Assembly: GCA_050305515.1 (NCBI GenBank)
Contig: JBNLFL010000034.1
Location: 78,494-142,493 of the forward strand
Length of the DNA: 64,000 nucleotides
Reading direction: 5' to 3'
From: JAFGUB01 sp050305515
GTDB taxonomy: Bacteria; Campylobacterota; Campylobacteria; Campylobacterales; Sulfurimonadaceae
The notes under the pieces are model-generated. The model did not search any database. It saw only the letters and a program-made list of their open reading frames with translations, and was not told the DNA's origin. Positions 61,005 through 64,000 of the stretch are shown piece by piece; the stretch's first letter is position 1, and every line of letters starts with the position of its first letter. Made by a program: the position numbers and the translations under genes.

Positions 61005-61553
61005 ATGCTTAATTTACCCAATCAACTGGCACTCTCACGTATAGCCATGGCACCGCTTATGTTCTGGGTCATTCTGACTCCGGAACTTTTCACGGGCAAC
61101 GGCTGGGACATCACGTGGAGCTATTACACTGCCGCGCTGATCTTCGTTCTTGCCAGTGTGACCGATTTCTTCGACGGCTATATCGCCCGTGAACTCAACC
61201 AGACCACACTGCTGGGAGCCATTCTCGACCCGCTTGCCGACAAGATGCTCACACTGGCCGCCTTTTTGGGGCTCATGGCCGTAGGCGACGCCTCGCCGTG
61301 GGCCATCTACCTTATTATTATCCGCGAACTCTTCATTACCGGACTGCGGACCATTGCCGTGAGCGAAAAGCTCGATATCAGCGCCTCGTGGGCCGGCAAG
61401 GTCAAGACGGTCGCCCAAATGTTCGCCATCGGTTTTTTAATGATGCACTGGCCTTTTGGCACGGAGCTGCTCTGGGCCGCTGTGGCCCTGACGCTCTATT
61501 CCGGTGCCGAATACCTCTACGGCTTTCGTAAAGCCCTGCTCAAAGGAGTCTGA
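61005..61553 (+). CDS. pgsA: CDP-diacylglycerol--glycerol-3-phosphate 3-phosphatidyltransferase
   Basis: 182 residues, about five to six TM helices. CDP-alcohol phosphotransferase motif DFFDGYIARELNQTTLLG...DPLADK with all aspartates. Makes phosphatidylglycerophosphate. Start abuts the FabL-like gene. rseP follows after three bases. Confidence 0.94.
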   Translation: MLNLPNQLALSRIAMAPLMFWVILTPELFTGNGWDITWSYYTAALIFVLASVTDFFDGYIARELNQTTLLGAILDPLADKMLTLAAFLGLMAVGDASPWAIYLIIIRELFITGLRTIAVSEKLDISASWAGKVKTVAQMFAIGFLMMHWPFGTELLWAAVALTLYSGAEYLYGFRKALLKGV

Positions 61554-61556
61554 TTT

Positions 61557-62612
61557 ATGAGCTGGATTGTCGCATTTTTAATACTCTCGCTGCTGATTTT
61601 CTTTCATGAACTGGGCCATTACGGCGCAGCCCGCCTTTTTGGCGTCTATGTCGAAGTCTTCAGCATCGGTTTTGGCAAAAAGATCGGTGCATTTCGCATG
61701 TGGAACACGCAGTGGCAGGTCGCTGCCATTCCGCTTGGCGGCTATGTGAAAATGAAAGGGCAGGATGACAGCGATCCTGCCGCACGTTCAACCGATACTG
61801 ACAGCTACAACACCAAGAAGCCGTGGCAGCGTATTGTAATTTTGCTGGCCGGTCCCGCTGCAAACTTTGCACTGGCGTTTGTTCTGTACTTTCTTATAGC
61901 ACTCGGCGGGCCTCAGACGCTTGCCCCGGTTGTCGGCGAGGTCTCCGCGGAATCTCCGGCTGCGATGGCAGGACTCCAGAGCAATGACAAAATCACTGCC
62001 ATCAACGGCACACCCATTACTACATGGAAAGAGATGTCCGAAGTCATCAAAGCCTCCGAGGGAACCCTGACTTTAAGTATTGAACGGGGCGATTTCGTAG
62101 AAACCTTACATGTAACGCCAAAAATCACCGAAACCCAGAACATGTTCCGCGAAACGATCCAGCGCAAGATGATCGGTATCGGCTCTGCCGGTGTTGCCAT
62201 CACGCAGGAGTTTGGACTCTTTGGTGCCATCGGTTATGCCGCGCATGAAACCTTCGATGCCTCGATGCTCATCTTTCAAAGTCTTGAAAAACTTCTTACG
62301 GGAGTCGTCCCCGCCAAAGAGCTCGGCGGTGTCGTGAGCATCGTCCAGATTACGGCTGATGCCAGCAGCAACGGCTGGATGACTCTCTTCTTTTTCACCG
62401 CACTTATTTCGGTGAACCTCGGGGTGCTGAACCTTCTCCCCATCCCTGCACTTGACGGCGGACACATCATGTTCAATCTTTACGAAATGATCACGCGCCA
62501 CGCGCCGAGTGAAGCCGTGCTCATTCGCCTAACCGTGGCGGGATGGGTGCTGCTGCTGGGACTCATGAGCCTGGGACTCTACAACGACATCAACCGCATA
62601 CTGGGTTCCTGA
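61557..62612 (+). CDS. rseP: Site-2 zinc metalloprotease RseP
   Basis: 351 residues. HExxH in FFHELGHYGA, TM helices, a PDZ domain (about 115-190: VGEVSAESPAAMAGLQSNDKITAINGTP) and NLLPIPALDGGHIMFNL. Cuts membrane proteins such as anti-sigma factors or signal-peptide remnants. Last gene of the pyrD run. An exact palindrome (62106) encodes Leu-His-Val. Confidence 0.94.
   Translation: MSWIVAFLILSLLIFFHELGHYGAARLFGVYVEVFSIGFGKKIGAFRMWNTQWQVAAIPLGGYVKMKGQDDSDPAARSTDTDSYNTKKPWQRIVILLAGPAANFALAFVLYFLIALGGPQTLAPVVGEVSAESPAAMAGLQSNDKITAINGTPITTWKEMSEVIKASEGTLTLSIERGDFVETLHVTPKITETQNMFRETIQRKMIGIGSAGVAITQEFGLFGAIGYAAHETFDASMLIFQSLEKLLTGVVPAKELGGVVSIVQITADASSNGWMTLFFFTALISVNLGVLNLLPIPALDGGHIMFNLYEMITRHAPSEAVLIRLTVAGWVLLLGLMSLGLYNDINRILGS
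62106..62115. repeat. TTACATGTAA, exact, in rseP
   Basis: Leu-His-Val phase. Confidence 0.9.
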
Positions 62613-62726
62613 CCCGGTTGCAACAAACTTATAAGCTCTGAATCTTCCACCCGTAAGTGATAATCTTTACCCGCCTGTAATCGATTCTTTGAAACAATGG
62701 TTTCATCTTGATCCAAGGAATCTATC

Positions 62727-63794
62727 ATGAAGCTCTTCTCTCCGCTCAGCATTGGTGGTTTAACCCTGAAAAACCGTATCATTATGGCACCGATGACCCG
62801 ATGCCGCAGTGTCGATGCGAATGTGCCCAATGACCTCATGGCCGAATATTATGCCCAGCGCGCTTCTGCGGGACTCATCATCTCCGAAGCAACGCAAATT
62901 TCGACCATGGGCATCGGATATCCCTGCACACCGGGCATTCATACCCCGGAACAGATTGAAGGTTGGAAAAAGATCACGCAGGCCGTTCATGAAAAAGAAG
63001 GTCACATCTTTTTGCAATTATGGCATGTCGGCCGCATCTCCCACTCTTCCTACCATGACGATCTAGTGCCTGTCGCACCCTCGGCCATCGCACCCAAAGG
63101 AGAGGTGTACACGTTTGAGGGGCTCAAACCCTATGAAACACCGCATGCACTCAGCATTGATGAAATTCATGCCATTGTGGCAGATTATGCCAGAGCCGCC
63201 AAAAATGCCATTGATGCGGGGTTTGACGGTGTCGAGATTCACGCGGCCAACGGCTATCTGATCGACCAGTTTCTGCGCGACGGAACCAATAAAAGAGAGG
63301 ATGCCTACGGCGGTACCATTGAAAAGCGCAGCCGCTTTCTGTTTGAAGTCATAGACGCCGTAACGCGCGAAATCGGTGCGAACAGAACCGGTCTCAGGCT
63401 CTCGCCAAGCGGCACGTTTAACGACATAACCGACTCCGATCCGCAAACGCACTTCACCTATGTCTGCGAAAAGCTGAGCGATTACAACCTTGCCTACCTG
63501 CACATTGTTGACGCGCTCGAAGGGGACATCCGGCATGGTGCCAATGTTGTAGCGCTCTCACTGCTCCGATCTGCATATCGGGGAACCCTTATTATCTGCG
63601 GCGGATACGACAAATCCCGCGCCGAGGAGACCCTTGCAAACGGACTTGCAGATGCGGTTGCCTTTGGTATGCTTTTTATTGCCAATCCCGATCTTCCGGA
63701 ACGTTTTAAGAGCGATGCGCCGCTTGCGCAGGCCGATAGCACTACGTTTTACACGCAAGACGCCAAAGGCTATACCGACTACCCCGCACTCTGA
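62727..63794 (+). CDS. Old yellow enzyme family alkene reductase
   Basis: 355 residues, FMN TIM barrel. KNRIIMAPMTRCRS, HxxN of IHAANGYLIDQFLRDGTNKREDAYGG, and LHIVDALEGD. Reduces activated C=C or nitro compounds with NAD(P)H (NemA/OYE type). AAGGA precedes the ATG. Own transcript; GATAAT-like -10 in the 114-base gap before it. Confidence 0.9.
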   Translation: MKLFSPLSIGGLTLKNRIIMAPMTRCRSVDANVPNDLMAEYYAQRASAGLIISEATQISTMGIGYPCTPGIHTPEQIEGWKKITQAVHEKEGHIFLQLWHVGRISHSSYHDDLVPVAPSAIAPKGEVYTFEGLKPYETPHALSIDEIHAIVADYARAAKNAIDAGFDGVEIHAANGYLIDQFLRDGTNKREDAYGGTIEKRSRFLFEVIDAVTREIGANRTGLRLSPSGTFNDITDSDPQTHFTYVCEKLSDYNLAYLHIVDALEGDIRHGANVVALSLLRSAYRGTLIICGGYDKSRAEETLANGLADAVAFGMLFIANPDLPERFKSDAPLAQADSTTFYTQDAKGYTDYPAL

Positions 63795-63826
63795 AACCGG
63801 ATATAATACCAACCACCATTAACTAT

Positions 63827-64000
63827 GGCTACGCAAGCACCATTAGCTTCAAGTATTTTAAGGCGTCACGAAGAGGCGTAGCCAAAGCTACGCCGATGAA
63901 TGACAACGCAGAAAGACGCCGAAGATCATGGTGCCCTTCGGGAGTGAAAAGAAGCATTCATCTGCGGCGTCAGTGCTGTTCGCCCTGCAACAAGCAGGGC
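63827..64000. repeat. Non-coding element with nested inverted repeats (cut by window end)
   Basis: Contains: GGCTACGC (63827-63834) matching GCGTAGCC (63876-63883); GGCGTAGC/GCTACGCC hairpin with loop CAAA (63875-63894); GCACCAT (63837-63843) with ATGGTGC (63928-63934); GCCGATGAATG (63892-63902) with CATTCATC (63955-63962); and GCCCTGC-AACAA-GCAGGGC (63982-64000). No ORF. Looks like a REP-type dispersed repeat or a structured RNA. Confidence 0.55.

Overview
The window looks like a chromosomal segment of a Campylobacterota (epsilonproteobacterial) genome, probably a sulfur-oxidiser-type genus such as Sulfurimonas or Sulfuricurvum. This rests on family content and gene order: class II DAHP synthase, RibB with a degenerate GCH2 half, a membrane-anchored MurF, a XerH-size single recombinase, and the runs gatC...cvpA-fur-lysS-glyA-DUF1882-SPOR-aroE and murF-ddl-ruvA-DUF342-murJ-cysS...pyrD-M16-dapA-SDR-pgsA, which I recall as shared with Campylobacter relatives. 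Base composition is near balanced. Genes are tightly packed with many 1-14 base overlaps, and no gap exceeds 300 bases.

Layout. 1-0.5 kb: start of trpD and an S4 protein (minus). 0.6-12.9 kb: a minus-strand signalling cluster with a SPOR-like/hybrid kinase/Hpt protein, REC-HD-GYP, two paralogous PAS kinases, a di-iron MBL (ODP) protein, REC-PilZ and a lone receiver. A pair of tiny membrane ORFs lies on the plus strand. 13-22 kb: YgiQ-type radical SAM, an IscU-like scaffold with a helical partner, an outer-membrane protein, methyltransferase, hisG, coaX, xerH and a BamB/YfgM-like pair. 22-37 kb: housekeeping run (gatC, pilT, class II DAHPS, a diguanylate cyclase, cvpA, fur, lysS, glyA, trpE, aroE, a UDG-family protein, an LpoA-like protein, ybgC). 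37-39 kb: dksA-like, ribB and a duplicated tRNA-Gln/tRNA-fMet array. 39-44.7 kb: mixed small genes and a TRAP permease pair. 44.7-53 kb: cell-wall and recombination genes. 53-63.8 kb: REC-HD-GYP, MATE, pyrD, M16 peptidase, dapA, FabL-like reductase, pgsA, rseP and an old yellow enzyme. 63.8-64 kb: a non-coding stretch full of inverted repeats.

The strongest unexplained signal is the 10-base palindrome TTACATGTAA. It occurs 20 times exactly and at least 10 more times with one mismatch, where about 0.1 exact copies would be expected by chance. Most copies lie inside genes, in only two of the three reading phases. In the third phase the exact sequence would create a stop codon, and the three copies found there all carry the one change that removes it. 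Five copies sit in 5' leaders beside the Shine-Dalgarno sequence, and one pair forms a hairpin between convergent genes. This behaves like a highly iterated palindrome of unknown function.
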